64,000 nt of DNA from Thermohalobaculum sp039033215 (GTDB taxonomy: Bacteria; Pseudomonadota; Alphaproteobacteria; Rhodobacterales; Rhodobacteraceae). The number at the start of each line of letters is the position of its first letter. Position 1 is the first letter of the stretch. The stretch lies in NCBI GenBank assembly GCA_039033215.1, contig JBCCDA010000006.1:9272-73271 (forward strand), written 5' to 3'. Below are positions 1-7,525 of this stretch, piece after piece. The position numbers were made by a program, and so were the translations under genes. A model generated the notes under the pieces. The model was not told the DNA's origin and ran no database searches. It saw only the letters and a list, made by a program, of their open reading frames with translations.

Positions 1-336
1 ATGGTCCGGCAGCACGGCCTCGATCTTCGCACATGCCTTGAGCGAGGCGTCGGCGAGACCATGGTCCGCCCAGGACTGGACGAACCTCAATCCCAGGGTG
101 ATCGCCTCGATCTCTTCCTCGTTGAACATGAGCGGCGGGATATCGAAGCCGTCGCGCAGCATATAGCCCACCCCGGCCTCCCCCTCGACCGGGACACCCG
201 AGGCGATCAGTGCTGCAATGTCGCGATAGACCGTTCGCTCCGAGACCTCCAGGATCTCGGCCAGCTCCCGCGCCCGGATCAGGTCGTGGCTGCGGAGCAG
301 TTGGATGATGTCGAACAGTCGATCAGCGCGTCTCAT
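1..336 (-). CDS. YafY/DeoR-type transcriptional regulator, N-terminal part (runs off the window)
   Basis: The visible 112 residues begin MRRADRLFDIIQLLR and contain a winged helix-turn-helix (about residues 8-62, with the SERTVYRDI recognition segment), the usual start of YafY-family regulators that carry a C-terminal WYL ligand-sensing domain. That domain would lie beyond the left edge, so the gene is cut by the window and not necessarily broken. It is divergent from a small membrane-protein gene, and the gap holds two 20-bp palindromes that are likely its operators. Family assignment is confident; the ligand is unknown. Confidence 0.88.
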   Translation of the reverse strand, partial: MRRADRLFDIIQLLRSHDLIRARELAEILEVSERTVYRDIAALIASGVPVEGEAGVGYMLRDGFDIPPLMFNEEEIEAITLGLRFVQSWADHGLADASLKACAKIEAVLPDH

Positions 337-357
337 ACGCCTCCATACCCGATCTCT

Positions 358-377
358 CCTGACAGCACGATGTCAGG
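358..377. promoter_or_regulatory. Palindrome 1, putative operator of the YafY-type regulator
   Basis: The sequence reads CCTGACA-N6-TGTCAGG, a perfect 7-bp inverted repeat with a 6-nt spacer. It lies 22 bp upstream of the regulator's start codon and in the gap shared with the divergent gene, as expected for an autoregulatory site. Regulator assignment is inferred from proximity. Confidence 0.65.
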
Positions 378-391
378 AGCCTGCGACGACC

Positions 392-411
392 CCTGACGCC
401 ATGCTGTCAGG
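392..411. promoter_or_regulatory. Palindrome 2, second putative operator of the same regulator
   Basis: The sequence reads CCTGACG-N6-TGTCAGG, differing from palindrome 1 in a single arm base and having the same 20-bp length. The two sites are offset by 34 bp, about three helical turns, so dimers would sit on roughly the same face. It lies about 50 bp before the start of the divergent small gene. Confidence 0.62.
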
Positions 412-461
412 AGGCACCGGCTATGACCTCTCCATCGCAACATTCCTTGAGAGGACACGCC

Positions 462-632
462 ATGGGACCGCACTATGACGAGGCCATCCGTCAGCAGGAG
501 ATCATCGCGGCCGAGCTCGCCCGCTTGGATGAACGCCGTACACCGATGGCTGGAACCGAACCAGGCAAGGCGATGGTCCAACTGAGCTTCTTTGCGCTGG
601 CGCTGCTCGTGCCGATTGTCGTGTTCGGGTGA
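462..632 (+). CDS. Small single-pass membrane protein (56 aa), unknown
   Basis: The start at ATG 462 is chosen because a GAGAGG ribosome binding site lies just before it; an upstream in-frame ATG at 423 lacks one. The product has a charged amphipathic first half rich in Glu and Arg (residues 1-35) and a C-terminal hydrophobic segment (about residues 38-55) that ends the protein, as in tail-anchored or tiny inner-membrane proteins. It is divergent from the YafY-type regulator, and its promoter region carries both palindromes, so it is the most obvious target gene. Function unknown. Confidence 0.6.
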   Translation: MGPHYDEAIRQQEIIAAELARLDERRTPMAGTEPGKAMVQLSFFALALLVPIVVFG

Positions 633-816
633 ACGGGGCGTTCTGCGGGAGAGCCGGCCGTTCCGGCCCGGGGCGAGGGCGATGCCCTCGTCGCCAATGT
701 CGCCCGGAGTTGCCATGGTTGCGCTATTGGTTCGAGCAACAATGGCAACGGCGCGACGTTGGCGACCCCGAGGTATTTCTGGCCAGATGAAGAGGAGGGG
801 CCGTGGAGCCAGATGG

Positions 817-1068
817 CTATTCCTCGCGGCCATGTGCCTTCAGCCGGGCGTGCAAGCGGGCCGCCGCCGGATCCCCGGCCTGCAGGGCGAAGACATAGGC
901 GTGTGTCCAGAAAAAGCATGCCGCGTCCAGATCGCCATCGGCCTCGGCGCCGTCGCCAGCCTCGGCGTAGAGGCGCACGAGGGCACTCCGGTCTCCTGCG
1001 GCATGGGCCTCGAGCAGCGCGCGGTCCAGTGCCCCGCGATCATCGGCCGAGGATGGTGGCATGCACAT
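817..1068 (-). CDS. Small conserved-looking hypothetical protein (83 aa)
   Basis: An alpha-helical, Ala/Asp/Glu-rich protein whose pattern (LLEAHAAGDRSALVRLYAEAG followed by ACFFWTHAYVFALQAG) looks like one or two tetratricopeptide-like helix pairs. Its start overlaps the 3-prime end of the DUF1989 gene by 29 nt, so it is almost certainly the last gene of the Rieske-DUF1989 transcript. No signal peptide or membrane segment is seen, suggesting a cytoplasmic accessory protein. I infer a link to the oxygenase pathway from position only. Confidence 0.7.
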   Translation of the reverse strand: MCMPPSSADDRGALDRALLEAHAAGDRSALVRLYAEAGDGAEADGDLDAACFFWTHAYVFALQAGDPAAARLHARLKAHGREE

Positions 1069-1630
1069 CCCGGGGCGTCATGTCCGGCCCGTTCACCTCG
1101 GTGAGGTCGTTCGGGCAGGCCGAGAAGACAACCACGACATCCGTGAGCGCGCGCAACACGATGTAGTCTCCCGGGGCGCTCAGCGGTGCTGTGAGATCAA
1201 CCGAGTTGCCCTCGACCGGCACGTTCATCCAGAGGTTCAGTGGATTGGGCACGCGGTCGGGCTGGACGCCGATCTCTTCCAGTGCCGCGAGGAAGTTGTC
1301 GTGGCAGTTCGCGTGGCCTTCCGCTGCACCATAGTGCCGGTAGAGCCAGGAGTCGCAGCAGGCGACGATGGTGTCATGGGTCGCCGCGGTCCGATCCTCC
1401 TCGAGCCGCAGCATCGGTGTGCGGCGGTTCGAGACAAAGACATCGCCCTCGACCGGGTGCAGATGGGCCGTCATGCGGCGGGTATGCTCGACCGACATCA
1501 CCTCGGACGGGTCATCGGCCATCACTGCCCAGGTGTCGACCACCTGGCTTCCGGGCGTATTGACCAGCCGCACGCCTTCACCTTCGGATAGCCGGATCGC
1601 GCGCCCGCCACCCCCGGGAACGGTAATCAT
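1040..1630 (-). CDS. DUF1989 / urea carboxylase-associated family protein
   Basis: The 196-residue protein shows the family pattern: an early GSQVVDTWAV segment, then SNRRTPML, HDTIVACCDSWLY (about residues 85-97) and CHDNF (109-113), with clustered Cys, His and Asp that could hold a metal. The family is named from neighbours of urea carboxylase, but its chemistry is not well established. The ATG overlaps the Rieske gene's TGA (ATGA), so the two are translationally coupled. A role in handling the nitrogenous product of the oxygenase is inference. Confidence 0.85.
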   Translation of the reverse strand: MITVPGGGGRAIRLSEGEGVRLVNTPGSQVVDTWAVMADDPSEVMSVEHTRRMTAHLHPVEGDVFVSNRRTPMLRLEEDRTAATHDTIVACCDSWLYRHYGAAEGHANCHDNFLAALEEIGVQPDRVPNPLNLWMNVPVEGNSVDLTAPLSAPGDYIVLRALTDVVVVFSACPNDLTEVNGPDMTPRDVHATILGR

Positions 1631-2775
1631 GACGCGCTCATCTGCCGGGCGACCCAGGCGTGGAAATCGTGCGTTGGGTTGTCCATTACCGGGGAGAACT
1701 TGCCCCCGTCGAAACCGCGCGCGGCCCGGCCGCGCTGCATGCCTTCCACCACGAAGATATCCTCCGCGAAGACCTCCGACCACATGTCGGCGTTCTTCTG
1801 GCGCATCGGCGCCCAGTCGTCGCCTGCCACGTCCGGCGCGGTGTAGAATATCTGCACATGCTCGCGCGAGCGATCGTGGCTGACCGGCTCGACGATGAAG
1901 CCCCAGAAGTGATCGCGCTGGAAACCCAGCATGATGTTGGGGAAGAACATCGGGTACTCGGCCGCCATGCCCCATTTCTCGCCAAGGCCCTGGAAGGCCG
2001 GGAATTTCCGCCCGCTTGGATCGAGGCTGGGATTGTAGACCGTGGTGCCCTGGCCGCTGAACGGGCCCTCCGTCTCGATGTGGTAGTGATCCTCCAGCCG
2101 CGAGTAGCTGTTCAGCCCCGGATGCACCCACGGCAGGTGGTAGCTCTCGGCCCCGTTCTCGATCGCGAGCTTCCAGTTGGCCTGAACCTCCATCGTGAAG
2201 GTGCCTTCGTCGCCACATGCATGGAGCGGCTTGTCGAAGTCGCCATAGCGCGCGATGGCGTGGGCTGCGTATTCCTCAAACGCGGGCGCCTGGCCATCGA
2301 TGTTGACGAAGACCACGCCCATCCAGATGTGGCTGCGCACTTCGATCAGGCCCAGTTCCTCGCGCTTGATCGCGTCATGGCGATTGGTGCCCGGTCCGCC
2401 GACATGCGGTGTCGTGCGCAACCGACCGTCGAGCTCGTAGCACCAAGAATGGTAGGGGCAGCGGATGGCGCGCTGGATCTTGCCAGGTTGCTCGATCAGG
2501 ATCATGCCCCGGTGGCGGCAGATGTTCTGGAAGACCCGCAGCACCCCGTCCTTGTCGCGCACCATGACCAGGGGCTGGCCCAGGAAGCTCACGGGTTTGG
2601 CATCGCCTGGTTGGGCCACGTCCGAGATGAAGCCCAGCGCCGCCCAGTTGCGGAAGAACACGCGTTCCTTTTCCGCCTCGAAGACCTGTGCGTCGGTGTA
2701 GAAGGCGTTCGGCAGGCCGTGTGCCTCGCTGATCGGGCGGGTCACCTCGGAGAGGTCGAACTGAAACACTGTCAT
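1627..2775 (-). CDS. Rieske non-heme iron oxygenase, alpha subunit
   Basis: A 382-residue ring-hydroxylating-type oxygenase. The Rieske [2Fe-2S] ligands are visible as C86-R-H88 and C106-P-Y-H109, and the mononuclear iron site as ENGAESYH213-LPWV-H218. The start at 2775 is preceded by an AGGGGG ribosome binding site. The fold matches the choline/betaine/carnitine/stachydrine oxygenase branch, which demethylates or hydroxylates quaternary amines, rather than aromatic dioxygenases with a beta subunit, and no beta subunit is nearby. A separate reductase would be needed and is not in this operon. The sarcosine oxidase operon elsewhere in the window fits an N-methyl substrate, but this is inference. 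Confidence 0.9.
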   Translation of the reverse strand: MTVFQFDLSEVTRPISEAHGLPNAFYTDAQVFEAEKERVFFRNWAALGFISDVAQPGDAKPVSFLGQPLVMVRDKDGVLRVFQNICRHRGMILIEQPGKIQRAIRCPYHSWCYELDGRLRTTPHVGGPGTNRHDAIKREELGLIEVRSHIWMGVVFVNIDGQAPAFEEYAAHAIARYGDFDKPLHACGDEGTFTMEVQANWKLAIENGAESYHLPWVHPGLNSYSRLEDHYHIETEGPFSGQGTTVYNPSLDPSGRKFPAFQGLGEKWGMAAEYPMFFPNIMLGFQRDHFWGFIVEPVSHDRSREHVQIFYTAPDVAGDDWAPMRQKNADMWSEVFAEDIFVVEGMQRGRAARGFDGGKFSPVMDNPTHDFHAWVARQMSAS

Positions 2776-2970
2776 CGCAGCCCCCTGTGACGGTTCACCC
2801 CTCTCTGGTGGCTCTGGAAGCACGCCCGCGTCTCCACTGTGAGCGACATCTGGCGTCGGATTCGGGCCCGTCTGGTGGGGTCCCTCACACCAAGTTGAGG
2901 AAACGTGGCACCGGAATCGCCTTGAGAATGCGTTAACATGCGTGGTGGAACAGGTGACGGGAGCTTTGCG

Positions 2971-3717
2971 ATGGCGATTGCAACGACAGCGAGGGCAGGG
3001 GCGCTCCTCCTTGCGGGGCTGATCGCGGCGGGCTGCGTGCCGGTCCGGACCACTGTGGGTCCCGCGGAATTCGGCAGCGTCGAGCGAATCGTTCCGGCCA
3101 ACCCGTACCCCTACCGCACGGCGGACGGAAACGGCTTTGCGACCGCCGCCGCGCGCGACGCCTACCTTCAGCGACAGGCCGACGTCGAGCAGGAGCTCTA
3201 CGAGATAGAACTGGCGCGGCAGTATCGGCTCTCGGGGTCGCTGTCCGCTCAACAACGGGCCCGCCGGGCGGTCCGACTGGACAGGGTTGCGGCCGAGGAA
3301 CGGCGGGCCGTCTGGCGCCGGCAGGAAGCGCGCCGCGCCGAACGGGCCGCCGAACGCCAGCTCGAGCGGGACCGCAGGCGGCAGATTGGCGGCGATGTGG
3401 ATCGTCTGGAACTCCAGCGTCAGCGGGCGGTGGACCGGGATGCAGACCTGGCCGTCGACCGCGCTCAGCGAGAAGCCCGTCGTGCCGAACGTCAGGCAGC
3501 GCGTGCCGCGCAGGAGCGCGCGCGGATCGAGGCCGAAGCCCGGGCGGCCCGCCGCGCCGAGCGCCGTGCCCGCCGTGTGGCCGCCGACCTGGAGCGGCAG
3601 GAGGGCAACGACCGCGATGCCAGGATCAGGTGGCTCACCAAGCGGGTTCACCAGGGGATCGCGACCGAAAGCGAGCTTACCGAATTCAGGCGGATGACGG
3701 CGGACGACGCGAAGTAG
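2971..3717 (+). CDS. Lipoprotein with long Arg/Glu/Ala-rich coiled coil
   Basis: The 248-residue product begins with a signal peptide ending in a lipobox (LIAAGC, Cys22). Residues about 60-225 are extremely rich in Arg, Ala and Glu in a continuous helical, probably coiled-coil, pattern (repeated RRAERRA-like units). A short non-repetitive tail ends the protein. The start at 2971 is preferred over 2938 because GGGAG lies just upstream and the lipobox is then at normal depth. It is divergent from the Rieske operon. Likely an envelope-anchored periplasmic protein; function unknown. Confidence 0.75.
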   Translation: MAIATTARAGALLLAGLIAAGCVPVRTTVGPAEFGSVERIVPANPYPYRTADGNGFATAAARDAYLQRQADVEQELYEIELARQYRLSGSLSAQQRARRAVRLDRVAAEERRAVWRRQEARRAERAAERQLERDRRRQIGGDVDRLELQRQRAVDRDADLAVDRAQREARRAERQAARAAQERARIEAEARAARRAERRARRVAADLERQEGNDRDARIRWLTKRVHQGIATESELTEFRRMTADDAK

Positions 3718-3758
3718 ACGCCGTCTAGGCCTCTGCGCTGCGGGATCTGCTGGGTGCA

Positions 3759-3778
3759 GGGTGGGTCCTACCCCACCC
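3759..3778. terminator. Weak hairpin after the lipoprotein gene
   Basis: GGGTGGG and CCCACCC can pair around a 6-nt loop about 40 bp past the lipoprotein stop. There is no T tract, so it is a poor intrinsic terminator and may be a Rho-type or irrelevant structure. Confidence 0.25.
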
Positions 3779-3785
3779 CCTGGGG

Positions 3786-3806
3786 TCAGGCGGCCTCCGC
3801 CGGGGC
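3786..3806. repeat. 21-bp direct repeat, left copy (matches the 3-prime end of fadB)
   Basis: TCAGGCGGCCTCCGCCGGGGC is identical to 4743-4763; after two mismatches a further 6 bp match. Read on the minus strand, the left copy ends a frame with ARCAPAEAA-stop while fadB ends TRFAPAEAA-stop, so this looks like a stray duplicate of the fadB 3-prime terminus. The rest of the 325-bp gap 3718-4042 has small hairpins (3863-3878, 3905-3918) and an AT-richer stretch from about 3930 that probably holds the promoter of the next gene. Confidence 0.7.
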
Positions 3807-4042
3807 GCAGCGGGCCTCGAAGCGCCAGAACGTGCCGCAACCCCTGCCTGCAGATAGCGCCACCCACCGGCGGGTGGGCTGAACCAGCGAATGGCGATAC
3901 GCCTCCCGCTTGCGCGGGTTGGCGCCATTTCTTCTTGAAATACAACCACACAAGGTGCACCGTTTTCGGTGTGTTACTTTGTTATGCAGTAAATCACGGA
4001 TTTGCGTCTCATAAAAATCAGTGTTTCGAAAGAGGGGATAAG

Positions 4043-4663
4043 ATGGTCTTTCGCCCATTCTTAATTGCTGTGCTGGCGATAACTATGGCGACTGCAACAG
4101 TGGCTGAGGCAAAGCAGTGCGTCGAGAACAAGTTCGGCTCAGGGATTTCAGTCAAGGTCTACTGGCTCCATGAGAAGGACATCGAATATTCCATCACGCT
4201 CGACAAAAAGTACAAGATGTCGAACAAGGGTGAGCCGTTCGAAACGAACACGCTGACGGCCGGACTTTCGAAGTGCGTTGCGCATCAGGATGCTTACGCC
4301 GTGATCAAGGTCAACGGCGGCAAATTTGGCAAGGACTTGGCCTTGACAGCGCTGGGAACTGCGATCGCTCTTGGTACGCTCGCTTGCCTCGCGACGAACG
4401 CGGAAGACGGAGAATTGGCGTGCGCGGCACTTGCCGAACCAGTTTCCGACGCTCTCGAGGCGGAGGGGATCACAGCTTCCGCTGCATCAGTGACCGCGGT
4501 CGCCGGTGTCGTCGGGGAAGCTGGCGTTGTCTTCGGTTTCAGTTTCATCAACGATCACGACGACATTTTCTATGTCGATCAGCCCAGTACCAAGCACTAC
4601 CTCGATGTGTGGGGAACGGTCTTCAAGCCCCATGCCGAGACAGGGAGCAAAAAGATCGACTGA
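4043..4663 (+). CDS. Secreted protein of unknown family (206 aa)
   Basis: The protein has a clear signal peptide (MVFRPFLIAVLAITMATATVA, probable cleavage after AEA near residue 22). A charged N-terminal domain is followed by a hydrophobic small-residue-rich middle (about residues 95-175, with Ala/Gly/Val runs) and a C-terminal DHDDIFYVDQP segment. The start follows a good AGAGGGG site. Its upstream region is clearly AT-richer than the surroundings, and it sits between two copies of a 21-bp repeat, which suggests acquisition or rearrangement. I recognise no family. Confidence 0.72.
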   Translation: MVFRPFLIAVLAITMATATVAEAKQCVENKFGSGISVKVYWLHEKDIEYSITLDKKYKMSNKGEPFETNTLTAGLSKCVAHQDAYAVIKVNGGKFGKDLALTALGTAIALGTLACLATNAEDGELACAALAEPVSDALEAEGITASAASVTAVAGVVGEAGVVFGFSFINDHDDIFYVDQPSTKHYLDVWGTVFKPHAETGSKKID

Positions 4664-4742
4664 CGACGGTCCGGCCCGGGCGAGAGACATGTGTCCACCG
4701 CCCGCATGCCGCTTGACGTCCGGGCGCCGCGACGCCTGACGA

Positions 4743-4763
4743 TCAGGCGGCCTCCGCCGGGGC
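4743..4763. repeat. 21-bp direct repeat, right copy (inside fadB 3-prime end)
   Basis: Identical to 3786-3806. It encodes the last residues APAEAA and the stop codon of the FadB-type protein, so this is the functional copy. The two copies are 957 bp apart and enclose the orphan secreted-protein gene. Confidence 0.7.
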
Positions 4764-6956
4764 AAAGCGGGTGTAGAACCGCTCGTCACCTGCAGCCATC
4801 TCGACCAGCAGCTTGGGCGCGGTGAAACGCTCCCCGTGCCGGGCAGTCAGATCATCGCAGATGGCCTTCGCCTCACCTGCGCCGATGATGTCCAGCCATG
4901 ACAGAGGCCCGCCTGACCACGGCGCGAACCCCCACCCCAGGATCGCGCCCACATCGCCCTCGCGGATATCCATCAGGACACCTTCCTCGAGCGCGCGGAC
5001 AGCCTCGAGCGTCTGCACCATCATCAGCCGGTTCTGCACCTCTTCAAGGTTAGGCTGCTCCTCGGCAGGAGGCCAGATCTCGGCCAGCCCCGGCCAGAGA
5101 CCCGTCCGCTTGCCGTCCTCGCCATAGGCATACATCCCCGCGAGCGACTTGCGCCCCAGACGGCCGCGCTTCTCGGCCATCTCCTCCATCAGATCATCGG
5201 CGCCCGAGCGGGGGTAGGCATTGCCCATCGCCGCCTTGGTGGCCTTGGCGATCTTGAGGCCGAGATCCAGCGAGGTCTCGTCGACCAGCTGCAGCGGACC
5301 CACCGGCATCCCCAACTGGCGCGCCGCGTTCTCGATCAGCGCGGGCTTCACGCCCTCGGTGACCATGGTCAGTCCCTCGTTGATGTAGGGAATGATGCAG
5401 CGGTTGGCGTAGAAGAAGCGCGCATCGTTCACGACAATCGGCGTCTTGCGGATCTGGCGCACGAAATCCAGCGCCTTGGCCACCGCCTCGTCGCCCGTGG
5501 CCTCGCCCTTGATGATCTCGACCAGCATCATCTTGTCGACGGGGCTGAAGAAGTGGATGCCGATGAAGCGGTCGGGCCGCGCCGATGCCTTGGCCAGTTC
5601 CGTGATCGGCAGGGTCGAGGTGTTGGATGCGAAGATCGCATCCGCGGGGATCACCGCTTCGGTCCGTTTGGTGACCTCCGCCTTGATGCCTGGATCCTCG
5701 AACACCGCCTCGACGATCAGGTCGCAACCCTCCAGCGCCGCGTAGTCGGTGGTCGCCGTGATCCGGCCCAGTACCTCGGCCTTCTTCTCCTCGGTCACCC
5801 GGCGCCGCTGGATCCCCTTGTCCAGGATCCCCTCGGAATAGGCCTTGCCCTTGTCCGCGGCCTCCTGCGCCTGGTCGATCAGCACGACCTCGATCCCCGC
5901 ATTGGCCGAGACATAGGCGATCCCGGCACCCATCATGCCAGCGCCCAGCACGCCGACCTTGGCGACCTTCATGTCGGGAACCCCGGCGGGCCGCACGGCG
6001 CCCTTCTCCAGCGCCTGCTTGTTGAGGAAGAGGCTGCGGATCATCGCCTCCGACGACGGGTTCATCAGGACGCTGGTGAACCACCGCGCCTCGATCCGGA
6101 TCGCAGTGTCGAAGTCGACCAGCGCGCCCTCATAGGCCGCCGACAGCATGGCCTTGGGTGCGGGGTAGGCGCCTTGTGTCTTACCATGGGTCATCACGAC
6201 GCCGCCCAGGAACATCTCGAAGCCCTTGGGCGTGTAGGGCGCGCCACCGGGGATCTTGTAGCCCTTCTTGTCCCAGGGCTTGATCGCATCGGCCTCGGTT
6301 GAGTTTGTGACCCAGTCCCGCGCCGCGGACAAAAGCTCATCGCCCGGTACGACCTTGTCAATCAGCATCAGCGCCTTGGCCCGCTTGGGCGCGTAGGTCT
6401 TGCCCTGCAACAAGGGCTCGGCCGAGCCCATCAGCCCCAGCATCCGGATCAGCCGCGTGGTGCCGCCCGCACCGGGAAAGATGCCGACCAGGATCTCGGG
6501 CAGGCCGATCTTCGCCGCCTCGTTGTCCGCCGCGATCCGCTGGTGGCAGGCGAGCCCGATCTCCAGCCCGATGCCCAGAGCGGTCCCCGGAGCCGCCCAG
6601 CAAAACACCTTGCCGCCCGTGCCGGTCTTGGGGTCGGCGCCGCCGCGCTCGATCTTGCGCAAGACGCCGTGGAGCTGCATGACCATGTCGAACACCCCCT
6701 CGGCGACATTGCCGCCCGCCGCCGCCGCGCGCTGCTTGGTCGAGGCGATGACGCCCAGATCCATGCCCGCCGCGAAATCGGCCTTGGCCGAGGTGATCAC
6801 GGCGCCCTTGATGGCCTCGTCCGCAATGACCTGATCGACCAGGGCATCGAGCTGCTCGACCCCCTCGATCGTGAGCACGTTCATCGAGGCGCCGGGCAGA
6901 TCCCAGGTGATGGTCGCAATGCCGTCCTCGACGGCCATGGTGAAGATATCGCTCAT
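4743..6956 (-). CDS. fadB: Fatty acid oxidation multifunctional protein (enoyl-CoA hydratase / 3-hydroxyacyl-CoA dehydrogenase)
   Basis: A 737-residue two-enzyme fusion of beta-oxidation. Residues 1-300 form a crotonase domain, with candidate catalytic Glu132 and Glu154 (GLPEILVGIFPGAGG). Residues about 330-510 form the NAD-binding dehydrogenase domain with GAGMMGAG (338-345), followed by two C-terminal dehydrogenase domains. It hydrates enoyl-CoA and oxidises the 3-hydroxyacyl-CoA. Length is normal for FadB/FadJ. The upstream NTF2-like gene overlaps it by 4 nt, and the thiolase partner is encoded just before that. Confidence 0.95.
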   Translation of the reverse strand: MSDIFTMAVEDGIATITWDLPGASMNVLTIEGVEQLDALVDQVIADEAIKGAVITSAKADFAAGMDLGVIASTKQRAAAAGGNVAEGVFDMVMQLHGVLRKIERGGADPKTGTGGKVFCWAAPGTALGIGLEIGLACHQRIAADNEAAKIGLPEILVGIFPGAGGTTRLIRMLGLMGSAEPLLQGKTYAPKRAKALMLIDKVVPGDELLSAARDWVTNSTEADAIKPWDKKGYKIPGGAPYTPKGFEMFLGGVVMTHGKTQGAYPAPKAMLSAAYEGALVDFDTAIRIEARWFTSVLMNPSSEAMIRSLFLNKQALEKGAVRPAGVPDMKVAKVGVLGAGMMGAGIAYVSANAGIEVVLIDQAQEAADKGKAYSEGILDKGIQRRRVTEEKKAEVLGRITATTDYAALEGCDLIVEAVFEDPGIKAEVTKRTEAVIPADAIFASNTSTLPITELAKASARPDRFIGIHFFSPVDKMMLVEIIKGEATGDEAVAKALDFVRQIRKTPIVVNDARFFYANRCIIPYINEGLTMVTEGVKPALIENAARQLGMPVGPLQLVDETSLDLGLKIAKATKAAMGNAYPRSGADDLMEEMAEKRGRLGRKSLAGMYAYGEDGKRTGLWPGLAEIWPPAEEQPNLEEVQNRLMMVQTLEAVRALEEGVLMDIREGDVGAILGWGFAPWSGGPLSWLDIIGAGEAKAICDDLTARHGERFTAPKLLVEMAAGDERFYTRFAPAEAA

Positions 6957-7450
6957 TCTCGTTCTCCCTTGGCGCGGCAGATGTCGGACACCACCGAGGG
7001 GTCCTGGCGCGCGTCGTTGAAATGGATCTGGTTGATCTTCCAGGCCCCGCCCGAGCGGATCAGGGACCAGGTGATCGACGAGGATGTGATGACGTCGCCT
7101 GCCGCATCCACGTGATCGCGGTAGGAGCCGACGATCGCGATGTTCTCGGCCGGCGTGATCTCAGAGGTGATCCGGGTCCGGAACCCCGCCATGCCGCGGC
7201 CGCGGCCAGCCGTATCGCGCAGTTCCTCGAGATGGGCCGCAAACGCCTCCGCGTCGTCGATGGCCAGCGTTCCCGTACTGCTGACCATGACCAGTGGGAA
7301 GAAGACCGTGGCCGTCCACCGTGCGATGTCCAGATGGTCCGGCCCGATGCAGTGATCCTGTTCGAGCACCACCTCGGCAGGGCTGCCGGGCGCACCCTGC
7401 CCGGGTAGAATGGCGCGGCCGCCGCCTCCAACTACCAGCCGCCCGATCAC
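6953..7450 (-). CDS. NTF2/SnoaL-like small protein
   Basis: The C-terminal ~110 residues have the pattern of a cone-shaped NTF2-like fold (VGSYRDHVDAAGDVITSSSITWSLIRSGGAWKINQIHF). The N-terminal ~25 residues are Gly/Pro-rich and unconvincing, and the listed start is a GTG at 7450 without a clear ribosome site; GTG codons at 7372 or 7369 are alternatives. It overlaps the fadB start by ATGA and follows the thiolase gene by 75 bp, so it is part of the acyl-CoA oxidation operon. Ligand or activity unknown. Confidence 0.65.
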   Translation of the reverse strand: MIGRLVVGGGGRAILPGQGAPGSPAEVVLEQDHCIGPDHLDIARWTATVFFPLVMVSSTGTLAIDDAEAFAAHLEELRDTAGRGRGMAGFRTRITSEITPAENIAIVGSYRDHVDAAGDVITSSSITWSLIRSGGAWKINQIHFNDARQDPSVVSDICRAKGERE

Positions 7451-7525
7451 AGGAAGCCGTCCCGGCCGGGTCTGGCGATCTCTGCCGTCACGTTCGTTCT
7501 CTTAGTGGTGGGCGATCGCACCGGG

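Noticed and set aside
334..348. Two CATAC motifs near the YafY start, resembling the 11-bp arrays
   Set aside because: Only two units, spaced 10 bp, and one overlaps the start codon, so it does not meet the array pattern.
2776..3960. Continuous minus-strand reading frame extending the Rieske gene N-terminally by about 395 residues
   Set aside because: The translated extension is Arg/Pro-rich and unlike any oxygenase, lies over the coding strand of the lipoprotein gene, and the canonical MTVFQFDLSEV start at 2775 has a good ribosome site.
3786..4058. Minus-strand 90-codon frame ending RCAPAEAA
   Set aside because: No ribosome site, poor composition, and its end is the repeat of the fadB terminus; kept only as a repeat.
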